Origin: Undibacterium sp.
GTDB taxonomy: Bacteria; Pseudomonadota; Gammaproteobacteria; Burkholderiales; Burkholderiaceae_D
Direction: 5' to 3'
NCBI GenBank assembly: GCA_030645915.1
Contig: JAUSNO010000006.1
Location: 1 to 64,000 of the forward strand
DNA length: 64,000 nt
How positions within the stretch are numbered: the first letter of the stretch is position 1; each line of letters begins with the position of its first letter. The position numbers were made by a program, and so were the translations under genes. The notes beneath the pieces are model-generated. The model saw only the letters and a program-made list of their open reading frames with translations. It searched no databases and was not told where the DNA came from. Below, one piece after another: positions 55,399 to 64,000 of the stretch.

Positions 55399-56556
55399 TC
55401 AAGCCACATGTCTCAAGCCGTTGACGATATCGATACGACTCATCTTCCATGCCGGCCACGCCGCCGCCACCACACCAACGATCACGCTGGCGAGTAATTG
55501 CAAGCCCATGGTGGTTTCAGACACGGCAAAAGTGGGAAATAAAGTGCCAACCGCTTTGGCAAAGGCGGCAGCAATCGGCACCGTGAGCAGCATGCCTATG
55601 CCGCCGCCTATCAGGGCGATCACCAGGCTCTCGCCAAACAAAAGCTTCACCACAAAGCCCGGTGAAAATCCCAGCGCTTTCAAGGTTGCATATTCCGCTA
55701 GCCGTTCTCGCGCCGTCATCGTCATGGTATTGGCCATTACCGCCATGATGATGACAACGATGACAAAACTCACGGCATTGATGGCAACCAGAATCGCTTC
55801 GCTCATCGAGACAAAGCCCAGCTGAAATGCCTTCTCGGTTTCTGTCAGCGTTTCGGCCAGTGAATTCTTGAACTGGGCGTCGATGCGTTCTGAAATCAGC
55901 GGCGCATTATTCGGCTCGTTGATGCGCACGATATACACGCCCACATAGTCAGCGCCCCGGCCGATGCGCTTGCGTGCGGATTCTGCCAAAAACTGCCAAT
56001 GAAACAGTAGCTGGGATTCGTCGGTTTTGGCGTCGACGCCATCCCAGATGCCGCGCAAGGTAAACGTCCAGGTACCGGGATAGATTGTGCCGCGCAGGGG
56101 GATCTGGTCGCCGATTTTCCAGCCATACTGGTTGGCTAATTTACGCCCGACTATCGCGCCCTGGCGATCCAGGATGAAGGCTTTTTTTTCTTCGTCCTTA
56201 AGCACATATTCGGGGTAGAGCGCCAGATAGCTGGTGGGTTCTACGGCAAATTGCGGGAAAAAATTGCGCTCGGTAATATACACGCCGCCAAACCAGTTGG
56301 ACCAGCTGATGCCGGTCACGCCATCCACGGTTTTTAGCCGCTCGGCATAATTGAGCGGCAGCGGAAAGGTGAGCGAAATCGCATTGCGCGTAATCAGGCG
56401 CGTGCTGGAAGTGCCGTCAACGCCGGCATACCAGGCGTCGATGATGGTACGCAGCAAGCCGAAGGCGCAGATCGCGACCACCAGGCCGACCATGGTCAGC
56501 AGGGTGCGCAGCTTGTGTCGGAAGGCATTCTTGAGTAGTAATCGGAAGATGAACAT
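55399..56556 (-). CDS. ABC exporter permease (FtsX/MacB type), first
   Basis: 385 residues with the same layout: N-terminal helix ([17 protein letters not shown]), periplasmic domain, and a three-helix bundle including [23 protein letters not shown]. The two permeases probably form the membrane heterodimer of a MacB/LolCE-type machine. Confidence 0.92.
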   Translation of the reverse strand: MFIFRLLLKNAFRHKLRTLLTMVGLVVAICAFGLLRTIIDAWYAGVDGTSSTRLITRNAISLTFPLPLNYAERLKTVDGVTGISWSNWFGGVYITERNFFPQFAVEPTSYLALYPEYVLKDEEKKAFILDRQGAIVGRKLANQYGWKIGDQIPLRGTIYPGTWTFTLRGIWDGVDAKTDESQLLFHWQFLAESARKRIGRGADYVGVYIVRINEPNNAPLISERIDAQFKNSLAETLTETEKAFQLGFVSMSEAILVAINAVSFVIVVIIMAVMANTMTMTARERLAEYATLKALGFSPGFVVKLLFGESLVIALIGGGIGMLLTVPIAAAFAKAVGTLFPTFAVSETTMGLQLLASVIVGVVAAAWPAWKMSRIDIVNGLRHVA

Positions 56557-56574
56557 CGCGTTTATCCGGCAGCT

Positions 56575-57297
56575 TCAGTGCTGTTCAGTGATAATTTCAT
56601 CATCCGGTACCAGCACGCCTTTTTCCAGATGGATCAGACGCTTGGCGCGTGAAGCTGCCTTCGGATCATGCGTGACCATGATGATGGTCTTGCCGAGTTC
56701 AGAATGCAGCTCTTCCATCAGATCCAGCACCTCGCCGGCAGTGACTCTATCTAGATCGCCTGTCGGTTCATCGGCCACGATCACGGTCGGGTCGGTCACC
56801 AGCGCACGGGCAATCGCCACGCGCTGTTGCTGGCCGCCGGACAACTCATTGGGGTAGTGATCCATACGGTCAGTGAGGCTGACCATGTTCAGCGCGGCCT
56901 CGACATGCTCCTTGCGCTGGGCGCGTGAGAGTCTGGTCAGCAATAAGGGCAGTTCAACGTTTTCAAATGCGGTCAGCACCGGCATCAGGTTGTAGAACTG
57001 AAAGATGAATCCGACGTTGGCGGCACGCCAGTCCGCCAGTTCGCCTTCGCTTAAGTTGGCGATATTCACGCCACCAATTTCTATGCTGCCGCTGGTGGGT
57101 TTGTCGATGCCTGCAATCAGATTGAGCAGGGTGCTTTTGCCGGAGCCGCTCGGCCCCATCAGTGCGATGAATTCACCTGCACGCACTTCTAGGTCGACGC
57201 CTTCCAGCACGGGAATGATTTGCCCGCCACGCGTGTATGACTTGCCCAGATTGTGAATGCGGATCAGCGTTTCATTGGATTCAATGGCGCCGGTCAT
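56575..57297 (-). CDS. ABC exporter ATP-binding protein (LolD/MacB type)
   Basis: A 240-residue ATPase: Walker [10 protein letters not shown], signature [15 protein letters not shown], Walker [13 protein letters not shown], switch His in VTHDP. It belongs to the LolD/MacB/FtsE group. Its start overlaps the adaptor stop by 4 bp. Confidence 0.95.
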   Translation of the reverse strand: MTGAIESNETLIRIHNLGKSYTRGGQIIPVLEGVDLEVRAGEFIALMGPSGSGKSTLLNLIAGIDKPTSGSIEIGGVNIANLSEGELADWRAANVGFIFQFYNLMPVLTAFENVELPLLLTRLSRAQRKEHVEAALNMVSLTDRMDHYPNELSGGQQQRVAIARALVTDPTVIVADEPTGDLDRVTAGEVLDLMEELHSELGKTIIMVTHDPKAASRAKRLIHLEKGVLVPDDEIITEQH

Positions 57298-58532
57298 TTG
57301 CTCGCCACCAGGATTTTTGCGCCGGCCTTGATTTTTTCTGAAGGCGACAATACCAGCTTGTCGCCTGATTTCAGGTCTGATTTTGCGTCGCCAGTGACTT
57401 CCATATTGTCGCCTATCTTACGACCTAAAGTAACGCTGATCGCTTCCACGCTATCATCCTTGATGCGGAACACCAGCTTCTTGCCATCGCGTTCAATCAC
57501 CGCTTTGGGATTGATGGCAAGCAAAGGTTTTTGATCCGCGTCGGTGACGGCCTGCGATAAAATCGTGACCTTGGCGCTCATCTCGGGCAGGATGCGCGGA
57601 TCAAGTTTTTCAAAACGGATCTTGGTCATGACCGTGGCCTTGGCCCTGTCTACCGTAGGCACAATGCCGACGATGTTGCCGCGAAAACGGTTGTCGGGCA
57701 AGGCATCGAGAGTGATCTCTACCGGCTGGCCTATCTTGGCCTTGGCCAGATTGCTTTCGGAGACATCCGCTTCCACTTCCAGTGTACTCATATCTGCCAT
57801 GGTGACGACTGCCCCCTGGCTGCCTGCGGCGCTGGAAAACGGCGTAATGATGTCACCGACATTGGCATTCTTTACCAGCACCACGCCATCAAACGGTGCG
57901 CGGATTTCAGTGAAATCCTGATTCACCTGCTGTACCTTCAGTTGCGCCTGCGCCACAGCCACAGCAGCTTGGCTCAGTTTCACCGCCGCCCTGGCAGCAT
58001 TGACGCGATTCGTTGCCGTATCCAGCGCTTGCGGCGAGACAAAGCCTTGCGCCTTCAGGCCCTGGGCGCGTTTGAATTCTGATTCTGCATTGATCAGTTC
58101 GACGTTCGCTTGCGCGACGCCTGCTTCGGCCTGACGTATGCCCGCCTGTGCCTGCGCCATCGCCGCTTGCACATCGCTGGCGTCGAGTCGTGCCAGCACA
58201 TCACCTTGCTTGACCTGGCTGCCTTCACGCACGTTGAGCAGCACCAGTCGTCCGGTGGCCTTGCTCGCTACCGCTGCGCGCCTTTGCGCTACTACATAGC
58301 CCGATGCCGTGAGCTGGGCATATTGCTGCGAAGGGTAGGTGGTAACGACCGAAGTTGCCTGCACTTCAAATTTCCCCGGGCGCAGCGTGAACGCGGCAAT
58401 CGCCAATAAGACGGCGCCGCCTATGATCCAGCGGGCCCAGCGGCGCGGCTTTCCAGCGTTGCCGGGCGTATTGTTGCTACGGTCAATTTTGAGTTGCTTC
58501 AGTGTGGATGGCGCGGGGGACGTGGTGGACAT
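57294..58532 (-). CDS. MacA/RND-type periplasmic adaptor
   Basis: A 412-residue protein with one N-terminal membrane anchor (WARWIIGGAVLLAIAAFTLRPG), a lipoyl-like region split by a long coiled coil (VNRVNAARAAVKLSQAAVAVAQAQ-like Ala-rich heptads) and a beta-barrel part (PFDGVVLVKNANVGDIITPF). It would link the ABC complex to an outer-membrane channel such as TolC, which is not in this window. First gene of the operon. Confidence 0.92.
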   Translation of the reverse strand: MSTTSPAPSTLKQLKIDRSNNTPGNAGKPRRWARWIIGGAVLLAIAAFTLRPGKFEVQATSVVTTYPSQQYAQLTASGYVVAQRRAAVASKATGRLVLLNVREGSQVKQGDVLARLDASDVQAAMAQAQAGIRQAEAGVAQANVELINAESEFKRAQGLKAQGFVSPQALDTATNRVNAARAAVKLSQAAVAVAQAQLKVQQVNQDFTEIRAPFDGVVLVKNANVGDIITPFSSAAGSQGAVVTMADMSTLEVEADVSESNLAKAKIGQPVEITLDALPDNRFRGNIVGIVPTVDRAKATVMTKIRFEKLDPRILPEMSAKVTILSQAVTDADQKPLLAINPKAVIERDGKKLVFRIKDDSVEAISVTLGRKIGDNMEVTGDAKSDLKSGDKLVLSPSEKIKAGAKILVASK

Positions 58533-58937
58533 GGAGTTTTAATCTCTGAAAGAATTACATTAAATTCACGATCGGATTTTACACCGGATCTTTGATTGGT
58601 TTGCACTGCCTTGTACATTGCTGAACGCATAGTCGCTGAGTGTGAATGCGCGCAAGCAAGCGCATTTGTCGGATAATCCTAGATTCCTTAGTTGGACAGG
58701 TTTGAGTGTGTGTTTTTCCGACTTTCTGGCAAGGCGCGACGACGAAGCAACCTTCACGTTGTTAGGAGGAGCAACGCAGTCCAGAGAGTCGGATGGCCGC
58801 CCCCGGAAAAACGTGCAATCGAACCTGTAGCGCGCTCACCCAAACGGTGAGCGCGTTGAATGCCATTATTTTCAAACCAATCAATCACTTATCGAAGCTA
58901 ATGCGCGGTCAACTGAGGAATCTAGGATAATGATGAA
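58533..58937. other. intergenic region with hairpin
   Basis: A perfect hairpin CGCGCTCACC-CAAAC-GGTGAGCGCG at 58831-58855 without a T-run. The frame 58642-58830 has no family features and is probably not a gene. The promoter of the exporter operon should lie at the left end. Confidence 0.5.
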
Positions 58938-59777
58938 ATGAAAGATCTCCTGCGCATCCACCAGTTAATAGTCTCTATGTCCCGAAAAAACTTTGCAAAA
59001 GAAAAATCCGCCGCCACGCATCCTGAAGTCTCTATTTCTGAGTTCCGCGGCGTGCGCTCCCTGCATCTGACGACTGACCTCAGCGGCGATACCAGTTGCG
59101 CGCCCATTCAGGGCTCAATGCGCATGGCTGTGCCGGATCAGATCGAGCTTGAATACGTGCAGCAGATGATGATGTGGATGCTGTTCAATGAGCATCCTGC
59201 ACATGTGGTTCAGCTGGGCCTGGGGGCTGCGGCATTGACCAAATTTTGCCATGCACGTTTTCCGGATGCGAAGGTGACGGCGATCGATTTAAACCCGAAT
59301 GTCATTACCATGTGCCGGGAGCAATTCAAATTGCCGGAGGATGATGAGCGCTTGCAGGTCATCGAGATGGATGCGCTCGATTATGTACTGAGCTCCGCCA
59401 GACACGGCAGCATTGATGTGCTGCAAGTGGATTTGTATGATGCTGAGGCGCAAGGGCCGGTGCTCGACACCCCTGAGTTTTATCAGGCTTGCGCCAATTG
59501 CCTGACAGAAAACGGCATGATGACGGTGAATTTATTTTCCAACGAAGAAAACCGTCGTAAAAATATTGCGGCGATGGAGCTGGCGTTTGATGCTGTGGTG
59601 TGGTTGCCGGAAGTGCACGATGCCAATGTCGTGGCAATAGGCTTCAAGCGTTCGCCTGAGATCGATTTCGCAGATCTGTATCAACGCGCCGCCATTATCC
59701 GGGTGAATTACAAATTGCCCGCGCCCTACTGGGTCAACGGGCTTAAGGAGTGGATGACGGCTGGCGATGAAGAGTAA
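58938..59777 (+). CDS. spermidine-synthase-like methyltransferase-fold protein
   Basis: A 279-residue protein with a Rossmann SAM/dcSAM fold: VVQLGLGAAALTKFC, VTAIDLNPNVITMC and VLQVDLYDAEAQGPV, and LTENGMMTVNLFS. The order matches SpeE-like proteins, but the polyamine-binding motif is not plainly present. Related betaproteobacterial proteins are annotated as spermidine synthase homologues; the substrate is unproven. Confidence 0.8.
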   Translation: MKDLLRIHQLIVSMSRKNFAKEKSAATHPEVSISEFRGVRSLHLTTDLSGDTSCAPIQGSMRMAVPDQIELEYVQQMMMWMLFNEHPAHVVQLGLGAAALTKFCHARFPDAKVTAIDLNPNVITMCREQFKLPEDDERLQVIEMDALDYVLSSARHGSIDVLQVDLYDAEAQGPVLDTPEFYQACANCLTENGMMTVNLFSNEENRRKNIAAMELAFDAVVWLPEVHDANVVAIGFKRSPEIDFADLYQRAAIIRVNYKLPAPYWVNGLKEWMTAGDEE

Positions 59778-59780
59778 ATC

Positions 59781-60047
59781 TTATGCGGTGATGTTGATCG
59801 TTGTGCCGGTAACCTCACCGCGAGTATTTACCACTGGCGGCGGTGGCGGCAAAGGTTTTTGCTGATTGTTGGCGTTTTCCACTTTAGGTGGTGGTGCGGC
59901 AGTTTTGGCCGGTTGCTGTACGGATTCTGCTGGTCTGACTTGTTCGCTTGCCTTGGCTGCGGCCGCTCTCTGGATCTCGCTGGTGCTGGCAGGTTTCGGT
60001 GCCTGGGCTGGCGGTGTGCTTGCGCCCTGAATTGCTGAGGTTGCCAT
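59781..60047 (-). CDS. small proline/alanine-rich protein
   Basis: ATG at 60047 follows a GGGTGAGAAAG ribosome site. 88 residues, low complexity, with a KPLPPPPPVVNTRGEV core. Such small proteins occur in Oxalobacteraceae genomes, function unknown. Coding is supported by the ribosome site and codon pattern. Confidence 0.55.
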   Translation of the reverse strand: MATSAIQGASTPPAQAPKPASTSEIQRAAAAKASEQVRPAESVQQPAKTAAPPPKVENANNQQKPLPPPPPVVNTRGEVTGTTINITA

Positions 60048-60276
60048 CTTTCTCACCCTTAACATGAGTTTGTGTACTTATCAGCATAGAAGACATGATG
60101 ATTTTCTGCAAGTGGTGCTTTCGTCACTTGGATTTAATTTATACTCCCTCCCTGTATTTTTTAATGTCGCATGATTGGTGGGCGAAATGGTTTGGTTTTA
60201 TTTATAAAATGGGGGAGTATAGGTAATTTTTGGCGTTTGACTATCTTCCGCAAACGCATTGCAGAGGGGCATGGAC

Positions 60277-60319
60277 GAAAAAAAACGCTGCCGATCAATA
60301 AGATCTGCAGCGTTTTTTG
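60277..60319 (-). terminator. terminator of efp
   Basis: AACGCTGC/GCAGCGTT stem with an inner GATC/GATC pairing, flanked by A-run and T-run, so usable from both strands. It lies 35 bp after the efp stop. Confidence 0.85.
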
Positions 60320-60353
60320 TATCGTACGAAACTAGTTGCGTATTCGCTGCGTA

Positions 60354-60929
60354 TTAGTTGCGAACGACACGTTTATATTCGTTGGTACGAGTATCGATTT
60401 CAATCATGTCGTCCTGGCTGACAAACAATGGCACCTGAACATTGTGGCAATGCGCTTCAACCGCATTTTCAATCTTGGCTTCTTTCAGGACGTTGCCTGA
60501 AGTATTGCCTTTAACTGCAGGCTCAGAGTAAATGACTTGACGAACGATAGTCGTTGGCAATTCAACCGAAATGGCTTTGCCATCGTAAAAAATAGCTTCG
60601 CATTCCATGCCGTCTTTCAGGTAATGCAAGGCATCGCCCAAATTCTCTTCTTCAATTTCAAACTGTTCGTAGTCTGCATCCATGAATACAAACAGTGGAT
60701 CAGCGAAATAAGAATAAGTGACAGGTTTTTTATCGAGTACGACTACTTCAAACTTGTCGTCACCACGGAAGACGTTTTCCGAAGGACTGTTGGTCAAAAG
60801 ACTCTTCATCTTCCATTTGTAGGTGAAGCCAGTGCGGCTTGAGCCGTTGACATCAGAGCGCAGCACGATCATAGGCTTGCTATCGACCATAATAATATTG
60901 CCAACACGAATTTCTTTTGCAGGTTTCAT
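60354..60929 (-). CDS. efp: translation elongation factor P (Arg32 type)
   Basis: A 191-residue EF-P with three beta-barrel domains: [20 protein letters not shown], the loop [10 protein letters not shown] with Arg32 at its tip, and the C-terminal [10 protein letters not shown]. It relieves ribosome stalling at polyproline. Arg32 in place of the Lys of E. coli marks the subfamily activated by rhamnosylation, and the enzyme for that (earP) is the next gene upstream on the same strand. Confidence 0.97.
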   Translation of the reverse strand: MKPAKEIRVGNIIMVDSKPMIVLRSDVNGSSRTGFTYKWKMKSLLTNSPSENVFRGDDKFEVVVLDKKPVTYSYFADPLFVFMDADYEQFEIEEENLGDALHYLKDGMECEAIFYDGKAISVELPTTIVRQVIYSEPAVKGNTSGNVLKEAKIENAVEAHCHNVQVPLFVSQDDMIEIDTRTNEYKRVVRN

Positions 60930-61068
60930 AGTAAATATACGTAAAAAGGTGGTTGCATAAAAATCATCGGTCGCCTACTGGTAAAAAACACCGCAAGCTC
61001 ACGGTTGATTGAATTTTTAAATAGTGTAAAAATTAACCGCGTATTTTACCCCTAATTCGTGCCGTCTC

Positions 61069-62241
61069 CTAGCGCACTGTGTCGGCAAACTTCAGTAAAT
61101 TAGAGGCTAAGTCGCCATTTGAGAGCAATTGACGCTGCCAGTTGATGGACATCAAGGAAATTCTTGGCATATCGGCTTGGAATTGTGTCCATGTTGCGTC
61201 CCAATCAATAGTTTCAGTTTTCGCCCCATTCCAGGCCAGAGAAAACTCGTGCAAATTTTCTATTGTGGCCGCATAGCATTTTAAAAATGCATTCAATTTC
61301 TTGTGATGCAAATTTTCGTCTTGCGGATAGATGTGCCAGATAAAAGGCTTGCCTGCCCACTGCGCGCGCACGAAGGAGTCTTCTCCGCGTACAAAATTGA
61401 GATCGCACGCCCATAGCAGCTTGTCGTAGTCGGGTTGCGGAACGAAGGGTAGGACGCGTACGGTCAGTGCGCCGCGGGTTGCGGCTGTTCCAGCCTTGGC
61501 ATCTTGTCCCAGAAATGTTTGAACTGCATCAGCCGCAACGCCTTCGGGCACCAGGCAAGTAATCCCCGTATCACTAGCTTGCCATACCTCAAACAGCTTG
61601 GCGACGGGTGCCTGCGGATAGCAAAATAAGGAAACCTTTAGCGCTGCCATTTCTGCCGGCGTGACGCCAAACCGGGCAAGAAAAGTCGCCATCGCAGACG
61701 GATCGGATTGAAATTGCCGGCGCTGTTGTTCCAATCCCGATTCCAGTAGCAAACCACCAGTATTATTGGTGAAGCCGGGAAAGAAAAAATATTTTGTCAG
61801 TGGCAATCTCGGATGTGGCGAGGGCAGGGTATGGCAACCCTCCACCCATTCTTCTGCAGTAAGACCTTCCAGATTGAGCCACACCGGGCGTGGATTGCAT
61901 TGAGCCATTGCGGTGATATAGCCGGGCGGGATGTCACAGGCAAAGAACTCGATTACGATATCGGCGACGTCAACTGCGGCAAACACACCGTCCTGATCGG
62001 GCCAATGCCGCACCGTTAAGGCAGCAATCTGTTGCTCGTCGCGGTCAATGGCAACTTCGGGGCAAATTCGCTTAAAGCTAGGCAAATCGTCCACCCACAA
62101 AGTGACGGCGACGCCATGTTCGTTTTCCAGCTGCCTTGCCAGGCGCCAGCAGATGCCGATGTCGCCGTAGTTATCGACGACTTTGCAGAAGATGGCGAGC
62201 GATCTTGTTTGATGCTTTGCTTGAGGTTTGTTTTGATGCAT
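61069..62241 (-). CDS. earP: EF-P arginine rhamnosyltransferase EarP
   Basis: A 390-residue GT-B enzyme (DUF2331): FCKVVDNYGDIGICWRLARQL at the start carries the conserved Asp residues for catalysis and arginine binding. LWACDLNFVRGEDSFVRAQW and PFIWHIYPQDENLHHKKLNAFL form the TDP-rhamnose site. It attaches rhamnose to Arg32 of EF-P. It lies upstream of efp on the same strand. Confidence 0.95.
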   Translation of the reverse strand: MHQNKPQAKHQTRSLAIFCKVVDNYGDIGICWRLARQLENEHGVAVTLWVDDLPSFKRICPEVAIDRDEQQIAALTVRHWPDQDGVFAAVDVADIVIEFFACDIPPGYITAMAQCNPRPVWLNLEGLTAEEWVEGCHTLPSPHPRLPLTKYFFFPGFTNNTGGLLLESGLEQQRRQFQSDPSAMATFLARFGVTPAEMAALKVSLFCYPQAPVAKLFEVWQASDTGITCLVPEGVAADAVQTFLGQDAKAGTAATRGALTVRVLPFVPQPDYDKLLWACDLNFVRGEDSFVRAQWAGKPFIWHIYPQDENLHHKKLNAFLKCYAATIENLHEFSLAWNGAKTETIDWDATWTQFQADMPRISLMSINWQRQLLSNGDLASNLLKFADTVR

Positions 62242-62261
62242 TTTTTAATTGTTCAAATGGT

Positions 62262-63047
62262 TTAGCGGTAATGATTTTTCCATTCGCGCAATGCGGCAAA
62301 ATGACTGACGTCATCTTTTGCCACAGGGATTTTTCCGCATGCAAGCAAGCGCGAAATAACTGCTGGTTCCCGGCTTCGTAGGAAGGGATTGGTCATCTTT
62401 TCCAAGCCGATCTGGCTTGGTACGGTAGGAATGTGTTGATCGCGCTTGTCTTGCTCTCGCTCGATGCGCGCCAGCAGCGCCTGATTCTCCGGTTCAACTT
62501 CTTTGGCAAAACGTAAATTGGACATCGTATATTCGTGCGCACAATACACCAAAGTATCATCAGGCAAGGCGGCAAGTTGATCGAGGGAATGCAGCATTTG
62601 CGCTGGTGACCCTTCAAACAAGCGCCCACAGCCTCCGGCAAATAAAGTGTCGCCGCAAAACAGCCATTGCTGACTTTCTGAAAAATAGGCGATATGACCC
62701 AGCGTATGGCCTGGTACGGCGATGACATTCAAGGTGAGGTTGAGCTCAGGCAAGATCACATGATCACCCTGCGACAGAGGCCGGGTGACCGCCGCAATAT
62801 GGTCATTGGCGGGGCCATAGACTGGCACTTTGGTGCGCTTTAACAATTCAGGTACGCCTCCAATATGGTCAGCGTGGTGATGTGTCAGTAAAATAGCGGA
62901 TAACACCAGATTGTGCTTTGTTAATGCCGCCAGGATCGGTGTGGCGTCGCCCGGATCAACCACGACGGCATGTTGGCCGTCGTGGATGATCCAGAGATAG
63001 TTGTCGTCAAAGGCGGGGACAGTCAATATACTTAGGGCATTGTTCAT
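62262..63047 (-). CDS. gloB: hydroxyacylglutathione hydrolase (glyoxalase II)
   Basis: The start at 63047 ([17 protein letters not shown]) is chosen; an upstream start at 63089 overlaps the divergent gene. A 261-residue metallo-beta-lactamase-fold enzyme with [10 protein letters not shown] and later metal ligands ([19 protein letters not shown]). It hydrolyses S-lactoylglutathione to lactate and glutathione in methylglyoxal detoxification. Length fits GloB. Confidence 0.95.
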   Translation of the reverse strand: MNNALSILTVPAFDDNYLWIIHDGQHAVVVDPGDATPILAALTKHNLVLSAILLTHHHADHIGGVPELLKRTKVPVYGPANDHIAAVTRPLSQGDHVILPELNLTLNVIAVPGHTLGHIAYFSESQQWLFCGDTLFAGGCGRLFEGSPAQMLHSLDQLAALPDDTLVYCAHEYTMSNLRFAKEVEPENQALLARIEREQDKRDQHIPTVPSQIGLEKMTNPFLRSREPAVISRLLACGKIPVAKDDVSHFAALREWKNHYR

Positions 63048-63080
63048 AGGCAAGGCAGAAGGGCTGAGAGGTAGATAGCG

Positions 63081-63857
63081 TTGAATCATCCCATTATAGA
63101 CTTAGGTAGTTGGTTGGAGCAGCCTGCGGGCAGCTATATCCGTGCATGGGAGCAGGCTTTGCTGGACCAGCTTACGGCAGATATTTTTGGCTTTCATGCG
63201 CTGCAGATAGGTTTGCCGCAGATTGATGCTCTTGCCGCCAATCGCATGCCGCACAAGTGGCTGACCAACGATATCTTGCCACTTAAATTGAATCAGGCAG
63301 GGCAAGCGCAGATCGTGCTGGTGCATGATTTTGCTGAATTGCCGTTAGATTCGCAAAGTATTGATCTGGTGGTCTTGCCTCACGTACTTGAGTTTGCCGC
63401 CGAACCACATCAAGTCCTGCGTGAAGTTGAACGCATCCTGATTCCTGAAGGACGCGTGATTATCAGCGGCTTTAACCGGGCAAGCCTGTGGGGCGCGAGG
63501 CAGCAGGCTGGGCGCCTGACTGGTCGCTACTATTTGCCAAAAGAAGGCGAGTTCATTAGCGCAGCGAGGATGAAGGATTGGCTGAAATTATTAAATATGG
63601 AAGTGAATCAGGCTGATTTTGGCTGTTATGTGCCGCCGTATGAAAGTGAAAAATGGTTGAGTCGTTTTTCCTTTATGGAAAAATGGGGGCAGCGGTGGTG
63701 GCCAGTTTTTGGTGCGGTATATATGGTACAGGCGATCAAGCGGGTTAAAGGTATGCACCTGATCGGCCCGGTATTGAAACACAAGCGATTACCCAGAGGA
63801 CACGCAGTTCCTGTCGTTAATAAAATAAATAAACTAAGCAAAAAAGTAAATGAATAA
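63081..63857 (+). CDS. SAM-dependent methyltransferase (class I)
   Basis: TTG start at 63081, 258 residues. The SAM core is partial, with [42 protein letters not shown] covering motifs near the central strand. Its divergent position to gloB and convergent order with rnhA is a conserved betaproteobacterial arrangement. Substrate unknown. Confidence 0.85.
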   Translation: MNHPIIDLGSWLEQPAGSYIRAWEQALLDQLTADIFGFHALQIGLPQIDALAANRMPHKWLTNDILPLKLNQAGQAQIVLVHDFAELPLDSQSIDLVVLPHVLEFAAEPHQVLREVERILIPEGRVIISGFNRASLWGARQQAGRLTGRYYLPKEGEFISAARMKDWLKLLNMEVNQADFGCYVPPYESEKWLSRFSFMEKWGQRWWPVFGAVYMVQAIKRVKGMHLIGPVLKHKRLPRGHAVPVVNKINKLSKKVNE

Positions 63858-63859
63858 AA

Positions 63860-64000
63860 ATGGATAAGATAGAAATTTATACAGATGGCGCATGCAAGGG
63901 GAATCCAGGCATTGGTGGTTGGGGGGCAGTATTAATTGCGGGAGCAAAAAAGAAAGAGTTGTTCGGCGGTGAAAAGGAGACCACCAATAACCGCATGGAA
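63860..64000 (+). CDS. rnhA: ribonuclease HI, 3' end outside window
   Basis: The ATG is 3 bp after the methyltransferase stop. The visible 47 residues have the first active-site Asp9 ([12 protein letters not shown]) and Glu47 (TTNNRME) as the last codon. It removes RNA from RNA-DNA hybrids. Truncated only by the window. Confidence 0.95.
   Translation, partial: MDKIEIYTDGACKGNPGIGGWGAVLIAGAKKKELFGGEKETTNNRME

Noticed and set aside
58642-58830. 62-aa frame before the spermidine-synthase-like gene
   Set aside because: Covered by low-quality codons, no ribosome site, and the hairpin downstream suggests non-coding DNA.

Overview
The window looks like a chromosomal segment of a betaproteobacterium, most likely Oxalobacteraceae (Undibacterium/Herminiimonas/Janthinobacterium relatives). 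The main support is the right end: efp encodes EF-P with arginine at position 32 beside earP (EF-P arginine rhamnosyltransferase), followed by gloB, a methyltransferase and rnhA. A propionyl-CoA carboxylase/methylmalonyl-CoA mutase cluster and a PmrA/QseB-type two-component system with a haem-protein operon also fit. The genus is inference.

Layout. 1-20 kb is mostly accessory. It starts with a 5'-truncated AAA ATPase, then an array of four 16-bp palindromes spaced 51-53 bp, a secreted DNA/RNA endonuclease, and an SOS locus (SRAP/yedK divergent from umuDC around a LexA box). Next come a putative zinc peptidase, an ECF sigma factor with a partner, a nuclease pseudogene, small genes and a large TPR-CHAT (caspase-like) protein. 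A HAD-phosphoribosyltransferase/DprA pair resembling ShosTA-type anti-phage modules follows, then an orphan PilT-like ATPase, a copied fragment of the umuC 3' end, and a lipoprotein phosphodiesterase.

20.3-36.2 kb is an array of about 18 small, mostly unknown genes, all on the + strand. They are separated by two families of short repeats and at least one convincing integron attC site (25314-25403), with a second likely one (35322-35378). No integrase is visible, so it resembles a cluster of attC sites lacking an integrase, or the remains of one. Cargo includes two HEPN-like proteins, a small tyrosine-phosphatase-like protein, a PIN nuclease paired with an 810-residue helical-repeat protein, and DUF3885, DUF6881, YwqG/DUF1963 and LprI-like proteins.

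36.5-64 kb is mainly conserved chromosome: an HD-GYP phosphodiesterase; a cytochrome b561/cytochrome c operon divergent from its likely two-component regulator, with two PmrA-type boxes between them; a VOC protein; pccA, pccB, meaB and mcm, with a divergent GntR regulator. The mcm frame is broken by one in-frame amber codon. Then come a hypothetical gene flanked by ~235-bp inverted repeats, a thioredoxin-fold protein, a bacteriohemerythrin, a four-gene MacAB-like ABC exporter, a spermidine-synthase-like protein, efp, earP, gloB, a methyltransferase and the start of rnhA.

The strongest candidates for something new are the palindrome array, the HAD-PRTase/DprA pair, the PIN plus helical-repeat pair, the cassette array with its repeat families, and the inverted-repeat-bounded gene. 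All functional statements come from reading motifs; no database search was run.
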